Positions 17,545 to 26,817 of a stretch of DNA of 64,000 nt are shown piece by piece. The notes beneath the pieces are model-generated. The model worked only from the letters and a program-made list of their open reading frames with translations, made no database searches and was not told where the DNA came from. The stretch's first letter is position 1. Every line of letters begins with the position of its first letter. This stretch comes from Pseudomonadota bacterium (GTDB lineage: Bacteria > Pseudomonadota > Gammaproteobacteria > Steroidobacterales > Steroidobacteraceae). Position numbers and translations under genes: made by a program. The stretch lies in contig JADIZR010000022.1 of the NCBI GenBank assembly GCA_016704655.1, positions 124,001 to 188,000 of the forward strand, in the 5' to 3' direction.

Positions 17545-18140
17545 GCCATGTCCTCCAGCGCGGCGCGCAAGCGGCGATACGCATAACGCAACCGGCTCTT
17601 TACCGTCTCGCCGGACGCAACCGTCAGGCTGGCGATCTCCTCGAGCGAGAGGCCACCCTCGACGTGCAGCAGGAAGGCATCTCGTTGCAGCGGAGGAACG
17701 TCGGCCAGCGCTGTGAACAGGCGCCGTCGAGCCTCGGCATCGATGGTTGCATGCAGCGGGTCGTCGCTGCCGTCGCGCGCTGCTGCCACGGACTCCTCCG
17801 CCAGCGTGACGGTGGCCTCGTCCTCGAGCGACCCCAGCGAGATCCCATGGCGCGAGCGCCAGTGATCGACCATGCGATGACGCGCGAGCGTGTACAGCCA
17901 GGTCGAGAATTTTGCCTGCGCTTCGTAGCGATCACGCGCGCCGATCACCTTCAGCCACAGGTCCTGGTGCAGTTCATCCGCGCTGGCCGCATCGCCTGCC
18001 GAGTGACGCAGGAAATACCGGTAGGTCGCGGCCCTGTGCCGCGCGTAGAGCTCTTCGAACGCGCGCGCATCGCCATCACCATAGGCGCGCATCAAGGCTT
18101 CGTCGGCGCGTGGTTCCTGCTCGGCGTCCTGGGGCTGCAT
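17541..18140 (-). CDS. ECF-type RNA polymerase sigma factor
   Basis: Sigma-70 family protein of 199 residues with region 2 (FEELYARHRAATYRYFLRHS, DELHQDLWLKVI, FSTWLYTLARHRMVDHWRSR) and region 4 (LADVPPLQRDAFLLHVEGGL, SLEEIASLTVASGETVKSRL), lacking regions 1 and 3 as in extracytoplasmic-function sigma factors. The acidic linker between the two regions is long. The downstream gene overlaps by four bases and is its probable anti-sigma factor. Upstream on the same strand lie a secreted protein gene and a PQQ dehydrogenase gene that might belong to its regulon (inference). Confidence 0.92.
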   Translation of the reverse strand: MQPQDAEQEPRADEALMRAYGDGDARAFEELYARHRAATYRYFLRHSAGDAASADELHQDLWLKVIGARDRYEAQAKFSTWLYTLARHRMVDHWRSRHGISLGSLEDEATVTLAEESVAAARDGSDDPLHATIDAEARRRLFTALADVPPLQRDAFLLHVEGGLSLEEIASLTVASGETVKSRLRYAYRRLRAALEDMA

Positions 18141-18187
18141 CCGTCGTGCAGTATTGGGCTACACGGCGGCTGCAGCAATCGCACAGG

Positions 18188-19016
18188 TCACGGATCGGGG
18201 ACGAAACCCGGTGCGTCCGGGAACGGGTCAGGGTGGCGGCGCGAAAAGCTGTACCGCGGCTCGGCAATGACGCCCATGGCCACCAGCGTTTCCCGGCGCT
18301 CGTAACGGATGGCGATCATTTCGTCCGGTTGCGTGCTGGCGCTCGAACTCGACCTGCTGTACCGGTGAATATTCCCCTCGACCGTGCCCCGTGCCGAGCG
18401 ATGGTCGCTGCATGGCGGGTGCGGACGCGGTCGCGCCTGCGGCACGATCGGCCTTGGCTGCTCCGGCCGCGCTGGCCTCAGCCCGCTCCCGCGCTGCCGG
18501 TGCCGATGTCTGGCGATCCTGGCTCAGCCACGCCGGTTGCTCGACCGGGAGCTCGCGGAACAACGCGACGCCGATGACGCCGAGATCGTGCGGCCGACCT
18601 GTCCGCGCGGCATAGGAATCGCCCGGATCCGAGAAATAGAAGGCCGCGGTACGGCTCAGGTCCTTGCGCCAGCCCTGGATATTCACGTAGCCGCCCGGCT
18701 CCAGCACATAGCCGGCCTGGTCGGGCGAGGCGGATTCGCCGGTCACGGCATTGACGCCATCCACGCTCAGCACGGCCAGCAGGCGCCGGCCAGAGCAGTT
18801 GCGGATGCGGATGGCGTATTCGTTGCCGGGTTCGCCGACCACGTAGCGCCGGCCGTGGTGACGGTAAACGGGCAGCGCCTCGCCAGCGCCGCGGTCGTAG
18901 ACGTCGACACGTGCGAGCGTGTCGGCCCGGCAAACGCCCAGCGGGGCGATGGCCAGCGCGAGGACCGTTGCGGTTGCGGCCGCCAGCAACGTGCGGCGGG
19001 TGATCGGATTGCTCAT
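18188..19016 (-). CDS. secreted protein of unknown function, frameshifted near the 3' end
   Basis: From ATG at 19016 the product begins MSNPITRRTLLAAATATVLA, a signal peptide with a twin-arginine-like TRRTLLA. It is followed by a compact domain with two cysteines (GVCRAD, RNCSGRR) and a beta-rich sequence (YVLEPGGYVNIQGWRKDL). The frame then shifts near 18335-18343: frame one drifts into Arg/His-rich shadow to 18228, while the next frame supplies a sensible tail (TQPDEMIAIRYERRETLVAM then GVIAEPRYSF) ending at 18188. Loss of one GC dinucleotide would explain the shift; repaired length is about 276 residues. The family is not recognised. It sits just upstream of the ECF sigma gene. Confidence 0.6.
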
Positions 19017-19028
19017 GGCTCGGACTCC

Positions 19029-19055
19029 GTTTGCAGGGTGTGCGTCCCTGTAAAC
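19029..19055. promoter_or_regulatory. inverted repeat before the secreted-protein gene
   Basis: GTTTGCAGGG and CCCTGTAAAC form 10-base arms with a single G-T type mismatch around a 7-base spacer. The repeat lies 13 to 39 bases upstream of the ATG at 19016 and could be a protein-binding site or a leader hairpin. No T run follows on the minus strand, so a terminator for the PQQ dehydrogenase is less likely. Confidence 0.35.
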
Positions 19056-19089
19056 GGTGCTTCGAGCGAGGCGGGGTTAAATCTCCTTG

Positions 19090-21056
19090 CTACCGTGGCA
19101 ACGCGTAGGCGACGAGAAAGTCGCCGCGCGTGCTGTCTTCCTTGTAGCCGCCCGCGGCGATGACGACGTACTGCCGTCCGCCGATCGCGTAGGTCATCGG
19201 CGTCGCCTGACCGCCCGCAGGCAGTTTGACTTCCCATACCAGCGCGCCACTGTCCGTGTCGAATGCGCGCAGCCGGTCGTCGAAACTTGCGGCGATGAAC
19301 ACCAGGCCGCCGGCGGTCACGATGGGCCCGCCCAGACCGGGCACGCCAAGATTGAGTGGGATGAACGGCGTGACGCCGAGCGGGATCTGCCACTTGATCG
19401 TGCCGAGCGTCATGTCCACGGCCGTGAGCTGACCCCACGGCGGCTTGACGCAAGGAATGCCCAGGCTCGAGGTGAAGGACGTACGCCGCATGCCGTACGG
19501 CGTACCGCGTTGGCTCGAGAAGTCGAAGTCGTCGTAGTTGCCGGAGTCTCGCTGCGCTTGCAGCTGCTCGCGCGGGACCAGCGCCACGACGAACGGCAGG
19601 TTCAAGGTATTGGCGATGGCCAGCTGGCGCCGGGGATCGAAGGCGATGCCGCCCCAGTTCGAACCGCCCGCGTTACCCGGTTGCATGAGGGAGTCCTGCA
19701 ACGTGGGTGGTTGAAACATGCCCTTGGAGCGGTAGCTCTCGATGCGCTTGCGGCAGGCACGGGTATCGAACCACGTGAGTCCCCACGCGTCCGCCGGCGT
19801 GACCGGTCCCTGGCGCGCGAGCGCCGGTGGCGCCACGGGATACGGTTGCGTTGGCGAGAGCCGTTCGCCCGGCACGGCGTCCTGCGGCACGGGCCTCTCG
19901 ACGATGGGAAACACGGGCTTCCGTTGTCGCGGTCGAACGTGAAAAGGAAGCCCATTTTCGTGGCCTGGATGACAGCCGCCACGGGCTTGCCGCCGCGCAC
20001 CAGATTCACCAGCGACGGTTGCGACGCCAGGTCGTAGTCCCAGAGATCGTGGTGCACCAGTTGCTGTCCCCATCGCAGCAGGCCCGTGTCGCCGTCCAGG
20101 GCCACGATGGAATTGGCCCAGCGGTTGTCGCCGGGTCGCAGGCCGCCAAAGAAGTCCGGGCTCGCCGAACCCGTGGGCACGAACACGAGCCGGCGCCTGG
20201 CATCCACCGACAGCGGCGCCCAGGCGTTGGCGGCGCTGGCAGTCGCAATGCTCGCGGGGTCCCATTCCTTGTAGACCGGATTCGACGCCTCGCGCGGGAT
20301 TGGATCCCAGCTCCAGACCAGGCGGCCACTGCGGGCGTCGTAGGCCCGTAAGATGCCGAGTTCTTCGAGCACCGCGCGATTGTCGCCAATGGCGGACCCG
20401 ACGATGACCTTGTCGCCGAGGATCGCCGGCGGCGAGGTGACGAGATAGTCCCGCCACTCGTCGCCTGCCTTGAACTGCGAACGCACGTCCAGCAGCAGGT
20501 TGACCGCGCCGCGCTCGCCGAACTCAACGCAGGGCTTGCCCGTGGCCGCATCCAGTGCCAGCAGGCGACCGTCGAGCGTCGGCGCGAAGATGCGCGCGCG
20601 GCACACGGCCTGCGGCGGGCTCGACGAGTCCACCCACAACGACACGCCGCGCGACACGCCATCGGAATAATGCAGGTCGTCACGGCTGCGGCTGTCATGG
20701 CGCCAGCGCAGCTGGCCGGTGACAGCGTTCACGGCGACGACATCGGTGCTGCTGGTGGTCAGGTACAAGGTACCGTCGTGGAGAATCGGCGTGGCTTCAA
20801 AGGCCGAGCGACTCCAGTCCTTCACGCCCTGGCCGAGTTCTCCGGTGCGAAAGGTCCAGGCGACTTCCAGCTGGTCGACATTCGCTGGCGTGATCTGCGC
20901 CGCGGTTGAATAACGCGTGCCGCCGGCGTCACCGCCGTACGCACTCCATCCGACATCCGGGACCGGTGCAGGCGCTGCAACCGGCGCGATGATCGACGAA
21001 AAAACGATAACCGCTGTCGCTCGACCCACTGATGCGCTCCCGGTCACGAACGGCAA
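19090..21056 (-). CDS. PQQ-dependent dehydrogenase, glucose-dehydrogenase-like, frameshifted near 19921
   Basis: Periplasmic quinoprotein with an eight-bladed tryptophan-docking propeller, related to membrane-bound glucose/quinate dehydrogenases but without their five-helix N-terminal anchor. A signal peptide (AVIVFSSIIAPVAAPAPVPD) leads into WSAYGGDAGGTRYS and repeats such as VAVNAVTGQLRWRHDSRSRD and LDGDTGLLRWGQQLVHHDLW. After FTFDRDNG the frame breaks. The next frame continues KPVFPIVERPVPQDAVPGE through WGGIAFDP to the end at 19090. One missing base in GGAAG near 19919-19923 explains it; repaired length is about 655 residues. The start is uncertain (TTG 21056 or GTG 21047). PQQ synthesis genes are not in the window. 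Confidence 0.8.
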
Positions 21057-21165
21057 GTGGCCGGTCCTCGTGTCGAAACGCTAGCACACCCCTGAGACCG
21101 TCCGGGGTACCGCACGCCGCGACTGGGTCCGTGCGGTGGAGTGACGATGCCTGCCGGCTATTTCC

Positions 21166-21250
21166 AAGCAATAAGAATTGAGTATCCAAAATTAACACTC
21201 AAGCTCATATAGCTTATAAATCAATAGAATACAAAACCATTGATTGATAT
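21166..21250. other. AT-rich intergenic segment upstream of the PQQ dehydrogenase
   Basis: The 60 bases 21181-21240 hold 16 G/C (about 27%) in a genome well above 60%. The segment lies between the dehydrogenase start and the terminator of the cytochrome gene. A small perfect inverted repeat, TTGACC-GCAA-GGTCAA, follows at 21251-21266. It probably contains the dehydrogenase promoter; I could not assign convincing -35/-10 boxes. Confidence 0.5.
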
Positions 21251-21270
21251 TTGACCGCAAGGTCAATAGC

Positions 21271-21296
21271 AAAAAAAGGGCCCTCAGTGAGGGCCC
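21271..21296 (-). terminator. rho-independent terminator of the cytochrome c gene
   Basis: On the minus strand an 8-bp stem (GGGCCCTC/GAGGGCCC, 3-base loop) is followed directly by seven T. It lies 28 bases past the cytochrome stop at 21324. Confidence 0.88.
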
Positions 21297-21323
21297 TCAG
21301 TCATCCCCGCAGAAAGGGTCGGC

Positions 21324-21635
21324 TTACTTCGGCAGCTTCGCGTAATACGCAGCCAGGTTGGCAACGTCGGCCGCCGTCATCTTCTTTGCCGCCTTCGCCA
21401 TCTTGGCGTCCTTGGTCCGCGTGCCGTCCTGGTACTCGGTCATCGCCTTGGTGAAGTCCGCGACCGACATGCCGGCAATGGGCGAATTCTCGTCGTCGCC
21501 CTTGCCGTCGTCACCGTGGCAGTCAACGCAGGCTTCTTCGGCCTTGGCCTTACCTGCGGCGGCGTCGGCCGCGAAGGACGGGCCGGCGATCAGCGTGAGG
21601 GCAGACGCCAGTGCAAGAATGGAGAGCTTGTTCAT
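21324..21635 (-). CDS. small periplasmic class I cytochrome c
   Basis: Electron carrier of 103 residues. It has a signal peptide (MNKLSILALASALTLIAG, cleavage near AFA-AD), heme-binding CVDCH (Cys36, Cys39, His40), and a candidate axial Met in TKDAKMAKAAKKM before the C-terminal helix ADVANLAAYYAKL, as in cytochrome c553/c5-like proteins. ATG at 21635 is chosen because the signal peptide starts there and GAGGA lies about ten bases upstream; the longer open frame to 21830 is non-coding in character. A terminator follows. It could accept electrons from periplasmic dehydrogenases such as the PQQ enzyme next door (inference). Confidence 0.92.
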   Translation of the reverse strand: MNKLSILALASALTLIAGPSFAADAAAGKAKAEEACVDCHGDDGKGDDENSPIAGMSVADFTKAMTEYQDGTRTKDAKMAKAAKKMTAADVANLAAYYAKLPK

Positions 21636-21761
21636 CGTTAAGAATTCCTCGGTGGTAAATGCCCGCCGGTGGGTGCCGGCGGCAATTAGAGCAACGCTAC
21701 ACCTGGTCGTTGATGAGCGAAAGTACCTATCCTGAGCCCCCAGTAGACACAGGAGGTCGCC

Positions 21762-22145
21762 GTGGCATCGGATATTGGCTTCGTGGAGTACGTCTGTGAG
21801 CAGATTCGCGGTGCTGGCCAGGTGTCGCACCGACGGATGTTTGGCGAGTTCGCCGTCTACTGCGACGGCAAGGTGGTCGCGCTGGTGTGCGACAACCAGT
21901 TCTTCCTCAAGCCGACGGACGCGGGCAAGGCACTGCTCGACCGGGTCAAGGAAGCGCCGCCCTATCCGGGCGCCAAGCCGTACTTCCTGATCGACGCGCA
22001 GCTTGACGACGCCGAGGCTGCCGCTACCCTGGTACGAGTCACGGCCGCGGCGCTACCGGCACCTGCGGCGAAACCCGCGCGGAAGGCTGCGAAGAAAGCG
22101 CCTAGAGGCCGTATTGCCGGGCGAGCAACCAGGCCAGCGAAGTGA
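21762..22145 (+). CDS. TfoX/Sxy N-terminal domain protein
   Basis: Protein of 127 residues. It matches the TfoX N-terminal domain (FVEYVCEQIRGAGQVSHRRM then FGEFAVYCDGKVVALVCDN, and the AKPYFLIDAQLDD region) followed by a basic Ala/Lys tail. The GTG start at 21762 has AGGAGGT five bases upstream. Full-length TfoX/Sxy activates competence or CRP-S genes, but this short form lacks the C-terminal domain and its role is unclear. The last 44 bases overlap the convergent SLC13 gene. A one-base shift would end it at a TAG at 22103, so the final residues (GRIAGRATRPAK) may be artefactual. Confidence 0.82.
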   Translation: MASDIGFVEYVCEQIRGAGQVSHRRMFGEFAVYCDGKVVALVCDNQFFLKPTDAGKALLDRVKEAPPYPGAKPYFLIDAQLDDAEAAATLVRVTAAALPAPAAKPARKAAKKAPRGRIAGRATRPAK

Positions 22146-23931
22146 TCATGATCAGCGCGAGCGGCAGGCCCGCCCGGACGAAGTCGCCGAACCGGTAGCC
22201 TGCCGCGCTCATGATCAGCAGGTTGGTCTGGTACGCCATCGGCGTCACGTAGCAGATGTTGCAGCCGAACAGCACGGCCAGCACGAACGGTTCTGCCTGC
22301 AAACCGAGCCCGTTCGCGAAGCTCACGGCGATCGGGGTCGTGATGCCGGCGGCAGCCGCGTTCGAAATGAAGTTGGTGAGCACCGTCGCAAAGGTCATCA
22401 ACGCGGCCAGCGCTACGAACGGCGGAACGTCACTCAAGGTATGGGCGAATATGCTGCCGAGCCACTCGGCCGCCCCGGTCGCCACCAGCGCGCGACCCAG
22501 CGCGATGCTCGCCGCCACCAGCACGATGACTTCCAGGCTGAGCGCGCGGCCGATGCGGTCGTAGCGCAGCGTGCCGGTCGCCAGCATCGCAATCGTGCCT
22601 GCAAGCGCTGCCAGCGCCACGGGCATGGCGCGAGTGGCAGCGAGGGCGACCACGGCCGCGACGATCAGGAGCGCCAGCGGCGCCTTGCGACTGCGGGGCA
22701 GTTCCATGCCACCCTGCAGCGTGAGAGCGCCTTCGCCGCGCTCGAATGCCGCAAGTCGCGTCGGAGTGCCCCGCAGCAGCAGGACGTCCCCGACGGCAAG
22801 CGCCTCCTCGTGCGGTTCCGGTCGCTGCCGGAACGGCAGGGCCTCGGCCCGGGCGATGCCCAGGACCGCCACGCCATACCGGTCGGCGACATCGGCGTCC
22901 TTGACGCTGCGGCCGATCAACCCTGACTCAACGCCCAGCACGATCTCGACGATCTGCTCGTCTTCGCGTTCCGCGACGGCGATGGAGCGCACCAGCGCCG
23001 CAACGTCCGGGGGCGCGAGCGACGCCCGCAGTTCCTCGCTGGCGTCACGCAGCTGTTCGGGCGTGCCCTCGATTTCGATGTGATCCCTGGGCTGCAACAG
23101 CAAGCCGGGGTCGTCCGCAAAGCGCAAGGACTTGCCGCCGCGCACGGCACCGACGACTTGCGCGCCCGTGCTGATGCGCTGCACTACGTCGCGCAGCGAG
23201 GCGCCGAGCGATTCCGCGCGCAGGGTATGCAGCACCGCGCGATAGCGGCGGGCCTCGACCGGACGGTCGGGTGAGACGTGCGGCAGCAGCCGGGGCATCA
23301 CGAGCCAGAGATACGGCAGGGCGATGGCGGCAGCCACCAGCACCGTGCTCGTAAAGGAAAAGACGCCGATGGGACCGACGCCCAGGTCGGCCGCCAGCGA
23401 AACGACCAGCAGGTTGGTCGACGTGCCGATGGTCGTGGACATGCCGCCGATCAGGATCGCGCAATTCACCGGCATGAGGGTTTGCGCGGCGGGGACGCCT
23501 GCGCGCGTCGCCAGCCGCAGCAGGATCGGCAGCGTGAGCACGAGCACGGGCGTGTCGTTGACGAACATGCTGAGTGCCATGCAGACGAGCAGCGAAAACA
23601 GCATGCCCAGCGAGCGGTTGAAGTTCCACAGCCGGCCCAGGGCCCGTGCGGCCGGTTCCAGCGCGCCCGTCATGACGAGGCCACGGCCGAGGATCATCAG
23701 GCAGCAGATCGCGATCAGCGCCTCGTGGCTGAACCCGCCGAACGCAATTTCGAGCCCCGACAGCCGACCAGGCGGAACCAGCGGAAACAAGTAGAACCCG
23801 AGGGCGAGTACGGCGATCAGGAGCAGGCAGATCAGCTCGACACGCAGTCGGGCCGTCGCAAATGCCGCGAACGTGACGAGCGTCAGCAGCAGCGCGAAGC
23901 TGGCATGAGGCGTTGGCAGATCGGGAAGCAT
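22102..23931 (-). CDS. SLC13-family anion permease with two TrkA-C (RCK_C) domains
   Basis: Inner-membrane transporter of 609 residues. Six or so N-terminal membrane segments (with SMFVNDTPVLVLTLPIL and GGMSTTIGTSTNLLV) and a C-terminal membrane half (FISNAAAAGITTPIAVSFAN, GCNICYVTPMAYQTNLL) form the DASS/CitT-like fold. A cytoplasmic insert (about 205-395) has two RCK_C domains (LRAESLGASLRDVVQRIS, LGVESGLIGRSVKDADVADR). This layout is common among bacterial putative sulfate or dicarboxylate permeases; the substrate is not determinable. It is the last gene of the glyQ-glyS-plsC run, 13 bases after plsC. Confidence 0.85.
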   Translation of the reverse strand: MLPDLPTPHASFALLLTLVTFAAFATARLRVELICLLLIAVLALGFYLFPLVPPGRLSGLEIAFGGFSHEALIAICCLMILGRGLVMTGALEPAARALGRLWNFNRSLGMLFSLLVCMALSMFVNDTPVLVLTLPILLRLATRAGVPAAQTLMPVNCAILIGGMSTTIGTSTNLLVVSLAADLGVGPIGVFSFTSTVLVAAAIALPYLWLVMPRLLPHVSPDRPVEARRYRAVLHTLRAESLGASLRDVVQRISTGAQVVGAVRGGKSLRFADDPGLLLQPRDHIEIEGTPEQLRDASEELRASLAPPDVAALVRSIAVAEREDEQIVEIVLGVESGLIGRSVKDADVADRYGVAVLGIARAEALPFRQRPEPHEEALAVGDVLLLRGTPTRLAAFERGEGALTLQGGMELPRSRKAPLALLIVAAVVALAATRAMPVALAALAGTIAMLATGTLRYDRIGRALSLEVIVLVAASIALGRALVATGAAEWLGSIFAHTLSDVPPFVALAALMTFATVLTNFISNAAAAGITTPIAVSFANGLGLQAEPFVLAVLFGCNICYVTPMAYQTNLLIMSAAGYRFGDFVRAGLPLALIMITSLAWLLARQYGL

Positions 23932-23944
23932 GGGCGACGACGGC

Positions 23945-24682
23945 TCAGTGCGGCACGCCGCCAGGTCCCGCCACGATCTCGGCGACCTTCGCCTCGATCC
24001 ACTGCTGGGCGCGCTCGTTCACTTCGCGGGGCGTGAACCCGGTCGGATCGATCGGCGGGCCGATCACGACGCGTATCGTGCCTGCCTTTTTCAGCAGGCT
24101 GCGGCGCCGCCAGAAATAGCCGGAGTTGTGCGCGATCGGCACCACGGGTGCTCCGGTTTCGCAGGCCAGCACGGCACCGCTGACACCGTACTTCCGCGTG
24201 TGACCCGGCGCTACGCGCGTACCCTCGGGATAAACGATTACGCCCATGCCGGAAGCCAGCCGTTCACGTCCCTGCTGCACGACCTGATTGACGGCCGAGT
24301 GACCCGCCCGGCGATTGATGGCGATCGGTTTGAAAGTGCTCACCGCCCAGCCGACGATCGGGATCCAGATGACCTCGCGTTTCAGGGACCAGGAGGCCGG
24401 CGGCACGACGAACATCTGGGCCAGCGTTTCCCACACCGACGAATGCTTCCACAGCGAGATGAACGGGCGCGACGGCAGGTTGTCCTGTCCTTCGATGACG
24501 TACCCCAGGCCGCAAACGACTTTGGCCAGCCACGTCAGTGACAGGCCCCAGGCCCGCGGGATCACGTAACGCTGCTCGATGCTGAGCGGCAGCAGTGCCG
24601 ACAGCAGCACGATGACGCCGAAAAAGCCCGTGCCCAGGAACAGCAGCACGGTGTAGAGCACCGAGCGGACCCACTGCAGCAT
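23945..24682 (-). CDS. plsC: 1-acyl-sn-glycerol-3-phosphate acyltransferase
   Basis: Acyltransferase of 245 residues that would convert lysophosphatidate to phosphatidate in phospholipid synthesis at the inner membrane. An N-terminal membrane helix (VLYTVLLFLGTGFFGVIVLL) is followed by the acceptor motif KHSSVWET, where the catalytic His is followed at the usual distance by Glu instead of the commoner Asp (HX4E). The phosphate-binding motif VYPEGTR follows, then GAPVVPIAHNSG. It starts five bases after glyS, in the gyrB/glyQS neighbourhood where a plsC-like gene is also found in Pseudomonas. Confidence 0.9.
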   Translation of the reverse strand: MLQWVRSVLYTVLLFLGTGFFGVIVLLSALLPLSIEQRYVIPRAWGLSLTWLAKVVCGLGYVIEGQDNLPSRPFISLWKHSSVWETLAQMFVVPPASWSLKREVIWIPIVGWAVSTFKPIAINRRAGHSAVNQVVQQGRERLASGMGVIVYPEGTRVAPGHTRKYGVSGAVLACETGAPVVPIAHNSGYFWRRRSLLKKAGTIRVVIGPPIDPTGFTPREVNERAQQWIEAKVAEIVAGPGGVPH

Positions 24683-24687
24683 CGGTG

Positions 24688-26817
24688 TCAGCCCGGCAAT
24701 CGCGACAAGTCGGCCACGCGCAGGAACAGGCCGCGCATGCGATGCAGCAGCGCCAGTCGATTCGCGCGCAGGACCGGATCGTCCGCATTGACCATCACGG
24801 AGTCGAAGAAATCATCGACCGCCTTGCGCAGGGCCGCGAGCTGCTGCAGCGCAGGGGCGTAGTCGCGTGCCGCGAACATCGGCTCGACCTCGCGCGCAAT
24901 CGCCACCACCTGCTCGGCCAGCACTTGCTCCGCGGGGTCGATGAGCTGCGATTCATTGACCGTTTCGCCCACGGGCTCCGCCACCTTTTTCAGGATGTTG
25001 GCGATGCGCTTGTTGGCCGCCGCGAGGCTGGCTGCGTCCGGCAACTGCAGGAACTGCACCAGCGCGCGCAGCCGGGCATCGAAATCGAGCGCCGACGTGG
25101 GGCGAGTCGCCAGCACGGCGTCGAACGCTTCGACCGCAACAGTGATATCGGCGGTTCCTTCCACGTAGTACGCGCGCAGGCGTTCCAGCACGTAGTCGTA
25201 CACCTCGACCGCAAGCTTTTCCGTATCGATCGCAGCCAGCGGCTTGCCTTGTTCGAGTGCGACACGCGCCATGTCGGCGCGCGCGGCGGCGACGGCCTGG
25301 CTGATCAGTTGCTGCAGGTCGAGGTCGAGTCCGCGCTCGATCGAGGTACGCAGCAGACCCAGGGCCGCACGCCGCAGGCCGAACGGATCGCGCGTGCCGG
25401 TCGGCTTCTGTCCCGTCGCGTAGATGCCCGCAATGGTGTCGAGCTTGTCTGCAATCGAGAGCGCCATGCCCGTGCGCGTGGCCGGCAAGGCGTCGCCCGC
25501 AAAGCGGGGCAGGTACTGCTCGCGCAGCGCCTCGGCCACTTCGGCCGGTTCGTGATCGTGCTGCGCGTAGTAACGCCCCATCAGGCCCTGCAGCTCCGGG
25601 AACTCGCCCACCATGTGGGTGAGCAGGTCGCACTTGCTCAGCGCTGCGGCACGATCAGCCAGCGCCGGGTCGCCGCCGATGGCCGCAGTAATCGATTTCG
25701 CCAGGGCACGCACGCGCTCCGACTTGTCGTGCTGCGAGCCGAGCTGCGTCTGGAAGGTCACGCGCTTGAGGGCATCGACTTGCGCTTCGAGCGGGTGCTG
25801 GCGATCGGTCCTGTAGAAGAAAGCAGCGTCGGTCAGGCGCGGACGCACGACACGCTCGTTGCCGGCGATCACCTGTGAAGGATCACGGCTCTCGATGTTG
25901 GCAACCGTGATGAACCGGGGCATCAGCTTTCCCTGCGCATCGCGCACGGGGAAATACCGCTGGTGCTCCTGCATCGTGGCGATCAGGACTTCGGCCGGCA
26001 GCTCGAGGAACTGCGGGTCGAAGCGTCCCGCCAGCGGGACCGGCCATTCGACCAGGCCCGTGACTTCGTCGAGCAGCGCGTCGTCGATGACGGCGATGCC
26101 ATCGAGTCTGGCGGCCGCGGCGGTGACGCCGGCCCGGATGCTGTCGCGCCGTGCATTCACGTCGGCCATGACTTTGCCGCGCTTGAGCAGAGTTGTAACG
26201 TATGACGCCGGGCTCGAGACCTTCAGCGCCTTCGGCGCCATGAAGCGGTGACCGTAGGTGACGTCGCCTGCCTTCTGGCCGAGGATTTCGGTGTCGACGA
26301 TGTCCTTGCCCCACAGCATCAGCACCCAGTGCACCGGGCGCACGAACAGGGCTTCGCCGGCGCCCCAGCGCATGCGCCTGGCGATCGGCAACGCCTCGAG
26401 CGCCGCCGTGACGATGGCGGGCAGCAGGTCAACGGCGCGCGCACCCGTCTCGGTGCCACGAAACACGAGCCACTCGCCCTTGGGCGTCTCGATCTTCTCG
26501 AGCGCGGAGACGTCGACGCCGCAGCCACGTGCAAACGCCACGGCTGCCTGCGTCGGAGCGCCGTTCACATCGAACGCGGCTTTCACGGGCGGGCCGCGCT
26601 TTTCGAGTGGACGGTCCGGTTGTTTTTCGATGAGCTTCCTGACGCGCACGGCCAGGCGGCGCGGGGTCGCGAATGCCTCGAGCGACTTGTAAGCGACGCC
26701 GGCGTCCTTGAGTCCCTTGGCCACGCCTTCGGCAAACGCGGCACTCAGGCTCAGCAGCGACTTGGGCGGCAACTCTTCGGTGCCGATCTCGACCAGGAAA
26801 TCGCGTGAGGCGCTCAT
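24688..26817 (-). CDS. glyS: glycyl-tRNA synthetase beta subunit
   Basis: Beta subunit of 709 residues of the alpha2beta2 bacterial glycyl-tRNA synthetase, needed for tRNA recognition and aminoacylation. It opens with the conserved DFLVEIGTEELPPKSL and carries FATPRRLAVRV, VRPVHWVL, EHQRYFPV and LADKLDT-like SIADKLDTIAGI; the C-terminal part is the anticodon-binding DALR-like region. ATG at 26817 overlaps the glyQ stop (ATGA) and fits the family start; the open frame further up to 27132 is antisense-like shadow of glyQ. Length agrees with the family (about 690). Confidence 0.97.
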   Translation of the reverse strand: MSASRDFLVEIGTEELPPKSLLSLSAAFAEGVAKGLKDAGVAYKSLEAFATPRRLAVRVRKLIEKQPDRPLEKRGPPVKAAFDVNGAPTQAAVAFARGCGVDVSALEKIETPKGEWLVFRGTETGARAVDLLPAIVTAALEALPIARRMRWGAGEALFVRPVHWVLMLWGKDIVDTEILGQKAGDVTYGHRFMAPKALKVSSPASYVTTLLKRGKVMADVNARRDSIRAGVTAAAARLDGIAVIDDALLDEVTGLVEWPVPLAGRFDPQFLELPAEVLIATMQEHQRYFPVRDAQGKLMPRFITVANIESRDPSQVIAGNERVVRPRLTDAAFFYRTDRQHPLEAQVDALKRVTFQTQLGSQHDKSERVRALAKSITAAIGGDPALADRAAALSKCDLLTHMVGEFPELQGLMGRYYAQHDHEPAEVAEALREQYLPRFAGDALPATRTGMALSIADKLDTIAGIYATGQKPTGTRDPFGLRRAALGLLRTSIERGLDLDLQQLISQAVAAARADMARVALEQGKPLAAIDTEKLAVEVYDYVLERLRAYYVEGTADITVAVEAFDAVLATRPTSALDFDARLRALVQFLQLPDAASLAAANKRIANILKKVAEPVGETVNESQLIDPAEQVLAEQVVAIAREVEPMFAARDYAPALQQLAALRKAVDDFFDSVMVNADDPVLRANRLALLHRMRGLFLRVADLSRLPG

